In this document: piece by piece, positions 62,763 to 64,000 of the stretch
Layout of the letters: every line of letters begins with the position of its first letter
Position numbering within the stretch: position 1 is the stretch's first letter
DNA from: DASXUX01 sp036504595
GTDB lineage: Bacteria > Planctomycetota > SZUA-567 > H5-PLA8
Assembly (NCBI GenBank): GCA_036504595.1
Contig: DASXUX010000047.1
Coordinates: forward strand, 1 to 64,000
DNA length: 64,000 bases
Reading direction: 5' to 3'
Notes under the pieces: generated by a model
Database searches by the model: none
The model's input: the letters and a program-made list of their open reading frames with translations, nothing else
What the model was told of the DNA's origin: nothing
Position numbers and translations under genes: made by a program

Positions 62763-64000
62763 TTTCCGGCGCCCTCAGCGCGCCATTGAAAGCCGAGCGA
62801 TTCGTAGTGCTTTCGCGATACGTCGGAGCAAATGGCGTTGCGGAGGCGTTCGACGAGGCGCTTGTGTGAAGACTGTTTTCCAATCGCAAAAGGTTGCACG
62901 GCCTTGCGAGAAGGAATCCGGATTATATCGAGCTTATCGCGCACCTGTGAGACGTTGGCTTCGTAGACGATGACGGCATCCAATGTTCCGAGCACGGCCT
63001 GGTTGACGAGCACATCGGCGGTGGGCGTTTGCGTGCGCACGTTATTCAAGAGTTTCTCGTACAGTCCCGCTTCTTCGAGCATCGTCTTTGTCAGCGCACC
63101 GAGAGTGCTTTGCGGCGGGTTGGCCAGACCCACGCGAACCCCTTCCTTAATTAGATCGTTGAGCCCCTGCACGCCCTTCGGATTACCTTTGGGCACGGCG
63201 ATAATGATCGCCGTCTCGGAGATCATTTTGGGTTCCAGGAAGAGGTCTGCCACGGGCGGGACGTATGAAATATCGCACGCCAAATACGCGTCGGGTTTCT
63301 GCTGCGTCTTCATTTGGGAGACCAGGATTCCGCAGCCGTTATAGATGCGGTTGACGCGGCAGCCTTCGCGCTGTTCGAACTGAGCGATGGTGTGATCGAT
63401 AGCGGTGCGGTTCACGGCACCGCTGTAGAAGACGATCTCGGGCTGCGGCGCCCACGTATCGCCTTCAATCAACTCGTAGCCATCCTTCTTGAACGTCTGC
63501 TGGCCGTGCTCCGGCGAGTTGACATAGCGCGCGAAACGAATGGCGGCACTGGGCTGCTCCGAAGAACAGAGCACGGCAAGCGTCACGTCCTGGACGGCTT
63601 GATCGAAGACGGGGGAGGGAACAGCGTCGAGATCGGGATACTGGCGCGCGGTCGTATCCCAGACGATCGCGGCGTCAGCGCTGCCCAGCTTCACATCATT
63701 GGCCAGATCGTTGACGGTCGGTTTGAGGACCGCCGCGTGCTTCGCCAGAGCGTCCCATTGGCCGCTCTTGCTGAGCAGTCTGCGTATGGTTTGGCCGATG
63801 GCGGCCTGGTCTGGATTGGCCAGCGCCACGCGAACGTCTTCCTTTAACAGGTCGTCAACACTCTGGAGCTTCTTCGGATTTCCTTTCGGCACCAGGATCA
63901 CAGGCCGCATGCGAGCCAGCGGAAAAACTTCGGCAATCAAGTTCTTCTGTCGTGCGAGAGTGATGTAGCTGGTGTCCGCCGCCAGAAAAAGATCGCCGCG
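62759..64000 (-). CDS. Double-domain ModA-like binding protein (5' end beyond the window)
   Basis: The frame is open to base 64000, so the signal peptide is not seen. Two successive ModA-like domains are present. The first has DLFLAADTSYITLARQ, PVILVPKGNPKKLQSVDDLL, ANPDQAAIGQTI and GSADAAIVWDTTA. The second starts about IVFYSGAVNRTAIDHTIAQF and repeats DAYLACDISYVPP, IIIAVPKGNPKGVQGLNDLI, ANPPQSTLGALT and GTLDAVIVYEAN. Each has the oxyanion contact blocks of the family. A single ModA is about 250 residues; this protein exceeds 410. Operon with ModB- and ModC-like genes (ATGA overlap). Confidence 0.87.
   Translation of the reverse strand, partial: RGDLFLAADTSYITLARQKNLIAEVFPLARMRPVILVPKGNPKKLQSVDDLLKEDVRVALANPDQAAIGQTIRRLLSKSGQWDALAKHAAVLKPTVNDLANDVKLGSADAAIVWDTTARQYPDLDAVPSPVFDQAVQDVTLAVLCSSEQPSAAIRFARYVNSPEHGQQTFKKDGYELIEGDTWAPQPEIVFYSGAVNRTAIDHTIAQFEQREGCRVNRIYNGCGILVSQMKTQQKPDAYLACDISYVPPVADLFLEPKMISETAIIIAVPKGNPKGVQGLNDLIKEGVRVGLANPPQSTLGALTKTMLEEAGLYEKLLNNVRTQTPTADVLVNQAVLGTLDAVIVYEANVSQVRDKLDIIRIPSRKAVQPFAIGKQSSHKRLVERLRNAICSDVSRKHYESLGFQWRAEGAGK

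Noticed and set aside
61909..62889. 326-codon frame overlapping the ModB-like gene on the same strand
   Set aside because: Arg/Pro-rich shadow frame; the ModB-like frame has membrane helices and coupled start and stop.

Overview
The right-hand 28 kb is chromosome of a planctomycete-like bacterium. The grounds are a gene set typical of Planctomycetota: a DUF1080 sugar hydrolase, a Tat-exported Gfo/Idh/MocA oxidoreductase, a ThuA/TIM-barrel fusion, a hydrazine-synthase-alpha-like secreted protein with two CxxCH motifs, a four-helix-bundle S23 protein, and a short membrane protein with the RFSLRTL-type N-terminus. This is an inference from gene families; there is no rRNA in the window.

Layout. 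1-318: the N-terminus of a multi-pass membrane protein running off the left edge. 346-2158: a scrap heap of fused gene fragments (IS4-type transposase, Eco57I-type methyltransferase, and the C-terminal two thirds of a large serine recombinase with two compensating frameshifts). 2159-35665: an apparently intact 33.5 kb siphovirus-like prophage. 35654-35730: a tRNA-Arg(TCG) whose 3' end, including CCA, is supplied by the last codons of the prophage integrase. 36-64 kb: host genes.

The prophage has a left arm of small rightward genes (three HNH nucleases, zinc-ribbon microproteins). It then has one long leftward block covering nearly everything else. Reading right to left this is early genes (two paralogous small proteins, a primase-like protein), a holin-like protein, two collagen-like fibre proteins, a GPSL-motif Rossmann enzyme, small and large terminase, portal, scaffold, coat, connector and tail genes, tail tube, tape measure and two very large tail proteins. 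At the right end are a rightward HTH regulator and the serine integrase. The recombinase remnant at 1212-2158 matches the integrase 3' end (34719-35665) and stops at the same sequence that overlaps the tRNA. The simplest reading is that this phage inserted next to an older, decayed relative at the same tRNA (tandem accretion).

Host region. A probably leaderless GntR regulator is coupled to a ThuA/sugar-isomerase fusion and a Gfo/Idh/MocA oxidoreductase; a DUF1080 hydrolase lies further on. Together they suggest 3-keto-sugar or glycoside catabolism. etfB-etfA-acyl-CoA dehydrogenase form an oxidation operon; a second acyl-CoA dehydrogenase and a PduO-type cobalamin adenosyltransferase lie 10 kb away. 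A UroD-like protein, an AraC regulator and a GH130 enzyme form another cluster, followed by a PilT ATPase, an NmrA-like reductase and a GH5-like hydrolase. At the right edge is a molybdate/tungstate-type ABC transporter with an unusual double-domain binding protein, plus MoaD-like and MoeB-like proteins and a second, lipoprotein, binding protein.

Host intergenic spaces are filled with short-period degenerate tandem repeats, usually in inverted pairs and with a different unit at each locus. There is also one striking pair of tandem hairpins that can refold into a cloverleaf (55459-55580). These repeats are absent from the prophage.
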